Shown here: one piece after another, positions 53,980 through 62,112 of the stretch
How the letters are laid out: each line of letters begins with the position of its first letter
Position numbering within the stretch: the first letter of the stretch is position 1
Assembly: GCF_002923755.1 (NCBI RefSeq)
Contig: NZ_PGFZ01000014.1
Coordinates: 1 to 64,000 of the forward strand
DNA length: 64,000 nucleotides
Source: Methylovulum psychrotolerans
GTDB lineage: Bacteria > Pseudomonadota > Gammaproteobacteria > Methylococcales > Methylomonadaceae
Reading direction: 5' to 3'
The notes under the pieces: generated by a model
The model's database searches: none
Told to the model about the DNA's origin: nothing
What the model saw: the letters and a program-made list of their open reading frames with translations, nothing else
Made by a program: the position numbers and the translations under genes

Positions 53980-54615
53980 ATGATTACCTCAACCACGACT
54001 AAAAATAAAAACTCGACTCTGTTGATCTATCCTTCAGAGCCGTTGGAAATTGATTTCGGCGATCTGCTGAAACCAATGAATGGCGATGATTTTTTCTATT
54101 TTTGTCAGCGGCACAAAGATTTGCGGATTGAAATGGATCAGTTTGGAGAAATAACCATTATGTCACCCACAGGCAGTGAAACTGGCGGAATAAACTTTGA
54201 GTTAAGTGTAGATTTTGGCGTTTGGGTACGAACAGACGGCACAGGCAAAGGCTTTGATTCTTCAACAGGCTTTATTCTGCCCAACGGAGCCAAGCGTTCG
54301 CCAGATTTGTCCTGGATAAAACTGGAAAAATGGCTTGCCATACCCGCCGAAAAACGCAAAAAATTTGCGCCGATTTGCCCTGATTTTGTCGTCGAAATCC
54401 GCTCCGAATCCGATTCGCTAACCAAATTGCAAGGAAAAATGGCGGAATATATCGAAAACGGCTCAACGCTTGGCTGGCTGCTCGACGTGAATGATAAAAA
54501 AGTCTACATCTACCAACAAAACGTACCCATTCAGATACTGGACAACCCAAGCGAAATATCCGGCGAACCGTTGCTAAAAGGCTTTAATTTGCAGATGAAA
54601 GGTATTTTAGGTTAG
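53980..54615 (+). CDS. Uma2 family (DUF820) putative restriction endonuclease-like protein
   Basis: A 211-residue protein of the PD-(D/E)xK superfamily. Core residues appear in SPDLSWI, CPDFVVEIRSESDS and KLQGKMAEYIENGSTLGWLLD, matching Uma2 proteins that are abundant in cyanobacteria and in some gammaproteobacteria. GAGG precedes the ATG. The gene stands alone between gaps of about 380 and 330 bases and looks like a mobile single-gene insertion. Its biological role is unknown. Confidence 0.8.
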   Translation: MITSTTTKNKNSTLLIYPSEPLEIDFGDLLKPMNGDDFFYFCQRHKDLRIEMDQFGEITIMSPTGSETGGINFELSVDFGVWVRTDGTGKGFDSSTGFILPNGAKRSPDLSWIKLEKWLAIPAEKRKKFAPICPDFVVEIRSESDSLTKLQGKMAEYIENGSTLGWLLDVNDKKVYIYQQNVPIQILDNPSEISGEPLLKGFNLQMKGILG

Positions 54616-54942
54616 AAAAACAAACGGACAGAAAAGCATTGCCCGCTTTGCATTATTACAATTTTCTGATTGAACCGGATTATGAGGTATGCTCAATGTT
54701 TTATATCCAATTGATTTGGTATCAACGAGTTTTTGACCACCCATAATGCGGTACAATCAGTTTTTATCGATGCCCTAACTTATTGAGAAGTTACTTTTTA
54801 TGCTTGTATAAAATTGATTTTAAAAGCTTTTAATTTATATGCGTTTGCCCGGGGGCAGCGCCAATCCGCTGCAATGACGCTATCTTAAACTAGGCTAAAT
54901 ATTGTCTGGACAATGGGGTCTCACTTAACTGAGCGAATATGG
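54616..54942. other. Intergenic region without a recognised feature
   Basis: About 330 AT-rich bases between the Uma2 gene and the next operon. I see no gene, strong hairpin or clear promoter here. Confidence 0.4.
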
Positions 54943-55710
54943 ATGACAAAAATAATTCTTACCACTGAACAAGATTACCAAACAATTCAAGCTGAGCTCA
55001 ACGCCGGCAAAAAACCTTCCAAAACCTTGCGGTTTATGGTGCAGGCCTTAGAAAATTACCGCCAAGCCAGAAAATACGGTTGGTCAAGACCTTGGAACAA
55101 GTACGGTGTGGTCAATTTCCAAAGCTTTCGCCTAAATGATAGTGATGCTGAACTCCGTCAGTTGGCGGTGCAGGTGATTATGGCCGAATGGCCGCAATTG
55201 CCCGATGCTCCGCGCCACTTTATTGATGAACTGTTAAACAGCGCAACAAAGCCTTTAGGATTTATTTTTTTCCAGGAATACACCGACAACGGCCAGCACT
55301 TTGAAGGGGTAGTAGTGAGTTATGGGCGCATCAATAAAGACAGTCGCAGACACCGCGACCGCTTGGATCTGATACTAGAATCCCCTGTCAGTCAGGGTAT
55401 CAGTACCGGCTTAGCCAGATTGAGGATTTATGTCGATCCCTTTAATGACGAGGGCAAAGAACCGTTATGGCAAGGGCATATTGATAAGCCAATACAGCCG
55501 GACACCCAGAGGTTGTTTGCCTATCTGGCGGATTTGTCTTGGGTTTGGGCGGAGGATAAGAGCCGCATCTGGCAACATTGGATAACCGATTATATTGATT
55601 ACTTCGGCCCTAGGCAGTGGGTGATGCAAAAAAGTTATTTCTATATTCCGGGCAATTCTGCGGCACGGGCGGTTTTTGCCGATACGCCTTACGAAAACGA
55701 GGCGGGATAA
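54943..55710 (+). CDS. Hypothetical protein, 255 aa, first gene of a three-gene operon
   Basis: An unrecognised soluble protein starting MTKIILTTEQDYQTI (an ATG at 54913 is a less likely longer start). It has an N-terminal helical part and a C-terminal half with aromatic-rich segments (WVWAEDKSRIWQHWITDYIDYFG). No catalytic motif, signal peptide or membrane segment. The stop at 55710 is five bases before the next ATG, and that gene overlaps the ABC1 kinase gene, so the three are probably co-transcribed. The kinase context suggests a lipid- or quinone-related role, but this is only inference. Confidence 0.6.
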   Translation: MTKIILTTEQDYQTIQAELNAGKKPSKTLRFMVQALENYRQARKYGWSRPWNKYGVVNFQSFRLNDSDAELRQLAVQVIMAEWPQLPDAPRHFIDELLNSATKPLGFIFFQEYTDNGQHFEGVVVSYGRINKDSRRHRDRLDLILESPVSQGISTGLARLRIYVDPFNDEGKEPLWQGHIDKPIQPDTQRLFAYLADLSWVWAEDKSRIWQHWITDYIDYFGPRQWVMQKSYFYIPGNSAARAVFADTPYENEAG

Positions 55711-55715
55711 CCGGT

Positions 55716-56360
55716 ATGGATTTTGTTATTTCGGTCATCCATCCTGTGGCAGACTTTGCCGAAGCCACGGCGTTTCTCTGCGACACTCTAGGTTTCCAAT
55801 GCCAACAGGCAACGGCGGAAGCGGTTATTGTTGATAATGGTAGCCTTGCCGTCAGGTTAGTGCCTGCTAAGGATGCTGTACAAAGTAGCTTGCATCTGGA
55901 ATTGCACAGCCAAAATCTGGCGCTAACCACCGACGCGTTGCTGTCCTTGCCAAATGTCAGCCTGATAACGCGCGACATTACTATCAGCCCGCAACGGCTT
56001 GAGAGCCGTATCCAAGGTCCGCAGGGCATTGTCATCATTGTCGCCCAAGCGTTTAACGAAGACGAATTGGAGATTATGCCGCCCTTGCCCATGTCGTTGC
56101 TATGGGATGACGATGCGGAACAGTGTGTCAAACAGATGTTACGGCTGACACCGCTGGGTTTCCGTGAAGCGGCAAGAACCCGTATAACCGAGCAGGCAGA
56201 AATGTTAGCAGGCGAAGAGGCGGCCATTACCGTCACTATCGCTAACGCCGTCCGGGCTTTGGCGGAGGTCACGCCAGCGTTCCAGCATCCTGCTTTGGTG
56301 TCGGCATTGCAACAACACGGCATTGAGCCAGCCCCGCATTTTAATGGGATGGCACAATGA
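55716..56360 (+). CDS. Glyoxalase/VOC-like N-terminal domain with helical C-terminal domain
   Basis: A 214-residue protein starting MDFVISVIHPVADFAEATAFLCDTLGF, a VOC-type beta-alpha-beta opening with VIDNGSLAVRLV-like strands. After about residue 130 a helical domain begins (LLWDDDAEQCVKQMLRL, then FREAARTRITEQAEMLAG) that faintly resembles the PCP-reductase domain found in light-independent protochlorophyllide reductase and in some ferredoxin-like proteins. The stop overlaps the ABC1 kinase start (ATGA, 56357-56360). Function unknown; the second-domain similarity needs a profile comparison. Confidence 0.55.
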   Translation: MDFVISVIHPVADFAEATAFLCDTLGFQCQQATAEAVIVDNGSLAVRLVPAKDAVQSSLHLELHSQNLALTTDALLSLPNVSLITRDITISPQRLESRIQGPQGIVIIVAQAFNEDELEIMPPLPMSLLWDDDAEQCVKQMLRLTPLGFREAARTRITEQAEMLAGEEAAITVTIANAVRALAEVTPAFQHPALVSALQQHGIEPAPHFNGMAQ

Positions 56361-57886
56361 TACCGCGTTTATTAAACAAAACCTTACATTGGTACCGTAT
56401 AGCGTTAGCGATGCGGCGGCTAAAGCGGGTGGACTCACCCACCCGCAGACATGCCCAGCAAACGTTAGCCTTACTCCTTGCCGATTCGCGCGGCTTGGCG
56501 ATGAAAATAGGCCAAGTCATGGCAGGCAGTGCCGACAATAACGCTTTTCAAACACTGGTCACCAGCATCGAGCCTTTGCCTTTAAGTGCCGTACAAAACA
56601 GTCTGGGAAAGCCTTTGGTACAAGCCCTACAAGCGATAGAGGAATCGGTAGCGGCGGCTTCCTTAGGGCAAGTCCATCGTGCCCTACTTCATAATGGCAC
56701 GGAGGTCGCCATAAAAATCCGTTATCCGGGTATTGTCGGCAGTATCAAAGCGGAACTCAAACTCAGTGCTTGGCTACCTAGTGTCGGCCCCCTCAAACGT
56801 TGGCAATTTAATGTCAACGATTACAAAACCATCCTACACCGCCAACTCCTGCGCGAAACCGATTACCGCCTTGAAATGCACACCCAGCAGCGTTTTCAAC
56901 AAACGCTCAGCGTGCCGGGCTTGTTTATTCCGCCAGTCTATCCTGAGTTCTGCTCGGAGGCGGTGCTGGTGCAAGCCTGGGCAACAGGTAGCCGTTTCAG
57001 CGAGGCGTGTACTTGGTCAAAACAGCATAGGCTGGAAATTGGCCGAACCTTGCTGATGCTGTTGTGGCAAAGCCTGTTTGTCCATGGCGAAGTGCATGGC
57101 GACCCGCATCCGGGCAATTATCTGTTCCGGCTGAATCCGCAGGGCAACGCCGAAACGGTCTTGTTGGATTATGGTTGTACGGTAGTGGTCGCCCCGCCAC
57201 GGCGGCTGGCGTTATTGAAGCTGATGGATGCCTATCATAGCGGCCAGCCGATTGATGCCTTCCGCTGTTTTGTCGCAATGGGCTTTAACGCCGAAAAACT
57301 GGCACATTTACAGGTAAAAATGCCCGGACTCTGCCAGATTCTATTGCGGCCCTTCTTATCGCCACGGCCTTTTCAGATGCAAGAATGGCAGTTAAGCACG
57401 TCTTTACAGGCTTTGCTGGGCGAACAGCGTTGGTGGTTTAGGGCGGCGGGCCCGGCTGACCTGATGCTGTTGTTACGCGCGTTTCACGGTGTCAGCCAAC
57501 AATTGGCGCAACTGGATGTCGCCCTGCCGTGGTGGCCGTTGTTGCAAAACGTGGTCGGGCAAGAGCTGTTGGCACAAGCCCGCGCTTTCGAACTGCCTCC
57601 CGTTAGTGCGGACGATAGTTTAAGCGCTAATAGCCACAGCCATGCGCAACGCTTATGTATACGGATGACGGAACACGGAAACACCGTTATCGCTATGGAT
57701 TTGCCCGCCGAAACCGCCGCCGATCTGGAATCGATTATCCCATTGTCGGTGCGGGAGCAGATAGTGGCAGCAACAACCGTCGACATTGCCGGGCTAAGCC
57801 GTCGTGTGCAACGTGAAGGTATCGTGCCGCAAGAGCTGTTTAGTGTAGAGCTTGGGCAGCAACATTGCCGGGTCTGGCTGGAGTAA
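56357..57886 (+). CDS. ABC1/UbiB-family atypical kinase
   Basis: A 509-residue protein with the ADCK/UbiB core: KxGQ segment LAMKIGQVMA (about 49-58), the A-rich loop AASLGQVHRA, lysine in VAIKIRYPG, catalytic loop HGDPHPGNYLF and metal-binding LLDYG. The family acts on quinone or lipid pathways; UbiB itself is about 545 residues with C-terminal membrane helices, which are not obvious here. The C-terminal part carries an extra soluble domain. It is the last gene of a three-gene operon. Assigning it to ubiquinone synthesis would be premature. Confidence 0.8.
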   Translation: MIPRLLNKTLHWYRIALAMRRLKRVDSPTRRHAQQTLALLLADSRGLAMKIGQVMAGSADNNAFQTLVTSIEPLPLSAVQNSLGKPLVQALQAIEESVAAASLGQVHRALLHNGTEVAIKIRYPGIVGSIKAELKLSAWLPSVGPLKRWQFNVNDYKTILHRQLLRETDYRLEMHTQQRFQQTLSVPGLFIPPVYPEFCSEAVLVQAWATGSRFSEACTWSKQHRLEIGRTLLMLLWQSLFVHGEVHGDPHPGNYLFRLNPQGNAETVLLDYGCTVVVAPPRRLALLKLMDAYHSGQPIDAFRCFVAMGFNAEKLAHLQVKMPGLCQILLRPFLSPRPFQMQEWQLSTSLQALLGEQRWWFRAAGPADLMLLLRAFHGVSQQLAQLDVALPWWPLLQNVVGQELLAQARAFELPPVSADDSLSANSHSHAQRLCIRMTEHGNTVIAMDLPAETAADLESIIPLSVREQIVAATTVDIAGLSRRVQREGIVPQELFSVELGQQHCRVWLE

Positions 57887-57887
57887 A

Positions 57888-57927
57888 GGCTAAAAGCTGT
57901 TCGGTTCGGCCATGAACGGCTTTAGCC
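57888..57927 (+). terminator. Hairpin after the ABC1 kinase gene
   Basis: GGCTAAAAGCTGTTC (57888-57902) and GAACGGCTTTAGCC (57914-57927) pair with one bulge, right after the stop codon. It lies between convergent genes and may terminate both. Confidence 0.5.
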
Positions 57928-57947
57928 CTCCTTAGATTACTAGTGAC

Positions 57948-59018
57948 TTAACCACCTAATGCCGGATAATCGGTGTAGCCTGGCGCACCCGGTGTATAAA
58001 AAGTCGCAGGGTTGGCCGCATTCAACGCCGCACCCGCTTGGATGCGGGCCGGCAAATCGGGGTTTGCCAAGAAAGCCCCGCCAAAAGCCACGGCATCGAG
58101 CTTCCGGTCGGTAATCGCGGCGGCGGCTTCGGCGGCATCATAGCCCATATTGCCGATCAGCGTACCTTGATAATGGGTGCGCACCGGGGTCATGACATCG
58201 CCGCTTTGTTGTTGGAAAAAATCACCGCGCATGACATGCAGATAGGCCAGGTCAAACGCATTCAGGCGTTGCGCCAACCACGTCACCAAGCCCACCGGAT
58301 CACTGTCGATCATGCTGTTATAGCTGTTCAACGGGGAAATGCGCAAACCTACCCGGTCGCTGCCCCAAACCTCACACACTTGCGCCAGCACTTCCAATAA
58401 CAAGCGGGCGCGGTTTTCCAGCGGGCCACCATAAGGGCCGCTACGTTTGTTCGCCCCATCGCGTAAAAACTCATCCAGTAAATAACCGTTCGCCCCATGT
58501 ACTTCAACCCCGTCAAAACCTGCCGCTTGGGCATTTTGCGCCGCCTGCTTAAAGCCCGCGATGATAGCGGGCAGTTCGTCATCATGCAGTTCGCGCGGTA
58601 GCACATAAGGCTGTTTGCCTTCGGGGGTGTGGACTTCGTCACCCGTAATGGCAATGGCGCTGGGTGCGACCGGTTGCGCTCCGGCATTTAATAAGGGATG
58701 GCAAGCCCGTCCGCCATGCCAAATTTGCAGGAATATCCGCCCGCCAGCGGCATGGACGGCATCGGTCACGTTATGCCAGCCGTCAATTTGGGCGGGGGAA
58801 TAAATACCCGGCTCATGCCAGAATGACGAATTGCCCGCCATTGCCATGGTCGCTTCGGCAATAATCAATCCGGCACTGGCCCGTTGGCTATAATAGGTCG
58901 CCATCAATTCGCCGGGGATATGTCCGTCTTCGGCGCGGCAACGGGTTAATGGTGCCATCAAGATACGGTTAGGTAGCGTCAGACTACCGACTTGCAAAGG
59001 CTCAAACAAAGTGTGCAT
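57948..59018 (-). CDS. Old yellow enzyme family flavin oxidoreductase (NemA/XenB-like)
   Basis: A 356-residue FMN enzyme with a TIM-barrel fold. It opens LFEPLQVGSLTLPNRILMAPLTRCRAEDG and contains GGRIFLQIWHGGRACHP, FDGVEVHGANGYLLDEFLRD and NKRSGPYGG, all typical of class I OYE proteins, where the His/Asn pair in HGAN binds the carbonyl or nitro group of the substrate. It reduces activated alkenes or nitro compounds with NAD(P)H. It appears monocistronic. ATG 59018 is a clear start. Confidence 0.9.
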   Translation of the reverse strand: MHTLFEPLQVGSLTLPNRILMAPLTRCRAEDGHIPGELMATYYSQRASAGLIIAEATMAMAGNSSFWHEPGIYSPAQIDGWHNVTDAVHAAGGRIFLQIWHGGRACHPLLNAGAQPVAPSAIAITGDEVHTPEGKQPYVLPRELHDDELPAIIAGFKQAAQNAQAAGFDGVEVHGANGYLLDEFLRDGANKRSGPYGGPLENRARLLLEVLAQVCEVWGSDRVGLRISPLNSYNSMIDSDPVGLVTWLAQRLNAFDLAYLHVMRGDFFQQQSGDVMTPVRTHYQGTLIGNMGYDAAEAAAAITDRKLDAVAFGGAFLANPDLPARIQAGAALNAANPATFYTPGAPGYTDYPALGG

Positions 59019-59087
59019 AGTTTACATCCCGATTGTGGTGAAAAGTTGGGTAAGAATACGGCGGGTAAATCCCTGTCACCAACAGCC

Positions 59088-60020
59088 TTAGCTTTTGGCG
59101 CTTAAATTTTTAATAATTTCTTCCAAGGGCACCAAGTTAAGCTTGATTCTGAACAGCACCTCCTGATTTTCCAGCAAACCGAAACACTCATAAGTACGCA
59201 AGAGGATGCGGGTGTGGTTAAGGGTATTGTCTTTAGATTCGGGTAACTGTTTGACTAACACATGGACTTTATCATTGTTTTTTAGTTGCTTGACCAGCAG
59301 ACGGTCAACTGAAATGTCATGCGAGGTGTACACCATCGGATTAGCTTTAAAATCATGCCGCTCCAACCGGGCTTTTTCCAGCAAAACCCCCGAAGTCAAA
59401 CTGCACGGAAAAATTTCCGGATAATGGGTAAACTGGGTTAACTCGTCAAAATAATCCGATTGCTCGGCTAAAGAGCCGGACAGAAAGTTTTTGACGTTAC
59501 CGTTGTGCAGCCATTTACGCTTTAGAAAGAACTCGCTATCCGGTACAAAGGTTTTGTCGGGTAGGCTATTCAAATCCGGCAAGGCACTTAAATCAGTATC
59601 GGTCAAAAACAATGGCTCTTGGGTTTCTTTTTTATAACCCAGTAAAATGGTTTTGCCTTGCGATTTTATGCTCACCCGATTGGTCAAGGTCAGCTTAGGG
59701 ATAGTGCTGATGAGGGTTTTTTTAATGTCTAACGACATTTCTTGCCTAGGTCTTAGGGCATTAACAAAAATGGTCTGGTAATTACTGAAACGTAATTGTT
59801 TGTCGGCGATAATCTCATCTTCATGATGCGCTTCACGGTACAAGCGCATTTGGTATTCGATCAGGGTGTTCAACTGAAACCCCAACACTATCGGGCCTTT
59901 AAAGGGATTATGGGTAATCTCCAACCATTTATGCTTGTCGTGGAAGAGGTTAAAATCGTCAGAAGCGTTACGGGCCACTTCGATGTGTATTTGTTCAAAC
60001 GTAAACAAGTTTTCTTTCAT
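59088..60020 (-). CDS. MaoC-like (hotdog-fold) protein
   Basis: A 310-residue soluble protein. The N-terminal segment ARNASDDFNLFHDKH followed by FKGPIVLGFQLNTLIEYQ recalls the MaoC/hydratase pattern (S.D.NP.H...GPI..G), though the catalytic His is shifted. A second hotdog-like half follows. It may be a double-hotdog acyl-binding protein. No signal peptide or membrane segment. It is downstream of the old yellow enzyme gene start on the same strand, with a 69-base gap, but co-transcription is uncertain. Confidence 0.5.
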   Translation of the reverse strand: MKENLFTFEQIHIEVARNASDDFNLFHDKHKWLEITHNPFKGPIVLGFQLNTLIEYQMRLYREAHHEDEIIADKQLRFSNYQTIFVNALRPRQEMSLDIKKTLISTIPKLTLTNRVSIKSQGKTILLGYKKETQEPLFLTDTDLSALPDLNSLPDKTFVPDSEFFLKRKWLHNGNVKNFLSGSLAEQSDYFDELTQFTHYPEIFPCSLTSGVLLEKARLERHDFKANPMVYTSHDISVDRLLVKQLKNNDKVHVLVKQLPESKDNTLNHTRILLRTYECFGLLENQEVLFRIKLNLVPLEEIIKNLSAKS

Positions 60021-60602
60021 CGTCTAATTGTTATTAATTATGGTGCCGCTACGGCTAGGTTGAATTTAGTGGACACTCGGCAAGTTTTGCTTCATCAGGA
60101 AGCTATAAAATCACCAGAATTTGGGATTGGCCAGCTAATCTAAATAGTAGCTACCTTAAGTTTTATAGGATGGAATTATAGCGTGATAAGGTGTTCTGGC
60201 ATAGGTCATGCCTAAGCAAACCAATCTCTTTAGGCGAAATAACCTTATTTTCTACTCAGTGAAAAGGCTATGGGGGGTAAGAGGTATGTTTTTAGGCCTT
60301 ACGCTAAGTGCGCAGCTTTTCAGTATTGCATCCACTGTTATACTTTACTTTGCCATTTGCAATGGGCTTCCACGCTACAATAATAGGCGTTTTTTCTACT
60401 CTGCAATAATTGTTACCCCGCTACCGCATTACCTCACAGAAATTGCAGCACATCCTGCTGTCATCCGTTAATAAAATAATAGTTTAAATAAAAACAACTG
60501 CTTGCAAATAAAATAAACTTGGTATGTTTAGTGCTTTACTACGGATAAGCGGAAACTACCGCCTGCAACAGACGTAAATATTAAAATAAACGGAGCATCA
60601 AA
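60021..60602. other. Intergenic region with a doubtful small hydrophobic reading frame
   Basis: About 580 bases between the hotdog-like gene and the RTX gene. An 87-codon frame (60208-60471, plus strand) encodes a hydrophobic segment but lacks a ribosome site and recognisable similarity, so I do not call it a gene. GGAGCATCAAA just before 60603 is the ribosome site of the RTX gene. Confidence 0.4.
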
Positions 60603-61922
60603 ATGACTTACTATACGACTAATAGTACACAGGACAGCATTGGCAGCAATGAGGATTTCCACGGTAACGATGGCAATGATGAGCATCATGGTGGTTCAGG
60701 CAATGATCATCTGGACGGCGGCACTGGCGATGACAGGTTAAGCGGCGGCGATGGCAATGATGATCTGATCGGTGGCTTAGGTCTCGACTATCTGTACGGT
60801 GACAATGGTGACGATACCTTGTCAGGTGGCGATGGCAATGATGCCTTAGTCGGCGGACTGGGTACTGACAAGCTCTATGGAGGCAACGGTGACGATGGCT
60901 TGGCAGGTGGGGATGGTAATGACATATTGTCCGGTGATATGGGAGCCGACAAACTTTATGGTGGTAACGGCGATGACGTCTTGGCAGGCGGCGACAACAA
61001 TGACATTTTACTAGGAGAATTGGGTATTGATAAGCTCTATGGCGATAATGGCGATGATACACTGTCAGGTGGCGAGGGTAATGATGCGTTGATCGGTGGG
61101 ATTGGTCTCGACAAGCTTTATGGCGGCAACGGTGACGATGGTTTGGCTGGTGGGGATGGTAATGACATATTATCCGGTGATATGGGAGCCGACAAGCTTT
61201 ATGGTGGTAATGGTGATGATGTCTTGGCAGGCGGCGGCGACAACGATTTTTTACTAGGAGAATTGGGTGTTGATAAGCTCTATGGCGATAATGGCGATGA
61301 CATTCTGTCTGGTGGTGAGGGTAGTGATACGTTGATCGGTGGGGTTGGTCTCGACAAGCTTTATGGCGGCAACGGTAATGACGGCTTGGCAGGTGGGGAT
61401 GGTAATGACATATTGTCCGGTGATATGGGTGCCGACAAGCTTTATGGTGGCAACGGCGATGATGTCTTAGCAGGTGGGAGTGATAATGATCTGCTGTTAG
61501 GTGATTCAGGTAACGACAAGATCGTTGGCGGCTACGGCGATGACCAATTGCTGGGAGGTGATGGTAATGATTTGCTGATAAGTGATGCAGGACATGACCA
61601 GTTAGTCGGCGGCACTGGCTCAGACACGTTCAAATTTCTTAACGATAGCATCTATCTTGATGATATTATTAAAGATTTTACCAAAGGCCAAGATAAAATA
61701 GACTTGTCGGCAATAGATGCCAAAACATCTACCCTTACCGTCAATGAAGGCTTTACTTTTATAGGTTCACAAGCCTTTAGTAGTGCCAATGCAAGCGGTC
61801 AACTACATTTTGATGCACTTACCCATACTTTATCAGGCAGCACCGATGCCGATAGCCAAGCTGAATTTTCTATCCAATTAACAGGCATAAGCAGCCTATC
61901 TGCTAGCGATTTTATTTTGTAA
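60603..61922 (+). CDS. RTX calcium-binding repeat protein with type I secretion signal domain
   Basis: A 439-residue acidic protein consisting almost wholly of GGxGxDxUx nonapeptides (about residues 20-345). The last ~95 residues, beginning DTFKFLNDSIYLDDIIKDF and ending SLSASDFIL, match the serralysin C-terminal domain found in type I-secreted RTX proteins. No enzyme domain precedes the repeats. It is therefore predicted to be exported without a cleaved signal peptide and to fold outside the cell on binding calcium. Residues 59-301 form three tandem 81-residue units. Transporter genes (T1SS) are not in the window. GGAGCA lies before the ATG. Confidence 0.88.
   Translation: MTYYTTNSTQDSIGSNEDFHGNDGNDEHHGGSGNDHLDGGTGDDRLSGGDGNDDLIGGLGLDYLYGDNGDDTLSGGDGNDALVGGLGTDKLYGGNGDDGLAGGDGNDILSGDMGADKLYGGNGDDVLAGGDNNDILLGELGIDKLYGDNGDDTLSGGEGNDALIGGIGLDKLYGGNGDDGLAGGDGNDILSGDMGADKLYGGNGDDVLAGGGDNDFLLGELGVDKLYGDNGDDILSGGEGSDTLIGGVGLDKLYGGNGNDGLAGGDGNDILSGDMGADKLYGGNGDDVLAGGSDNDLLLGDSGNDKIVGGYGDDQLLGGDGNDLLISDAGHDQLVGGTGSDTFKFLNDSIYLDDIIKDFTKGQDKIDLSAIDAKTSTLTVNEGFTFIGSQAFSSANASGQLHFDALTHTLSGSTDADSQAEFSIQLTGISSLSASDFIL
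60777..61505 (+). repeat. Three tandem 243-bp (81-residue) units inside the RTX gene
   Basis: The marker GATATGGG recurs at 60936, 61179 and 61422, exactly 243 bases apart. Each 81-residue unit comprises nine nonapeptides in the same order (LGxDxLYGDNGDD..., then GGxGxDKLYGGNG, then GGDGNDILSGDMGADKLYGG) with few substitutions. Near identity at DNA level points to recent tandem amplification or gene conversion. Confidence 0.85.
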
Positions 61923-62062
61923 CCTACCCAAAAATAAACTCAGTGGACAGCCTGTTGCAGGCTCTCTGCGGAACTCTGGCACTTAAAGCTTTTCGGATCT
62001 GCAAATAGATAAGGCCAGCCCATTCTTAAATGAATTCTTACCTTACAAACAACTTGCCAACT

Positions 62063-62096
62063 GGTGGTTTCCGGTAACATCGTACCGGAAACCACC
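62063..62096. terminator. Perfect 13-bp hairpin between the RTX gene and nifS
   Basis: GGTGGTTTCCGGT (62063-62075) and ACCGGAAACCACC (62084-62096) pair perfectly around an 8-base loop between convergent genes. TTTA follows on the plus strand; no T-run on the minus strand. A smaller hairpin, AGCCTG-TTG-CAGGCT, lies at about 61950, closer to the RTX stop. Likely bidirectional terminator. Confidence 0.7.
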
Positions 62097-62112
62097 TTTA
62101 GCCTTACCTTAC

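Noticed and set aside
60208-60471. An 87-codon hydrophobic open frame on the plus strand.
   Set aside because: No ribosome binding site, no recognisable similarity and no conserved context; kept only as a note in the intergenic entry.
60619-61062. A 147-codon His/Arg-rich minus-strand frame inside the RTX gene.
   Set aside because: Its composition is an artefact of the complement of the Gly/Asp/Asn repeat DNA.
60600-61510. Repeats in the RTX gene considered as a CRISPR-like array.
   Set aside because: The repeats are in-frame coding nonapeptides with a 243-bp super-period and have no unique spacers.
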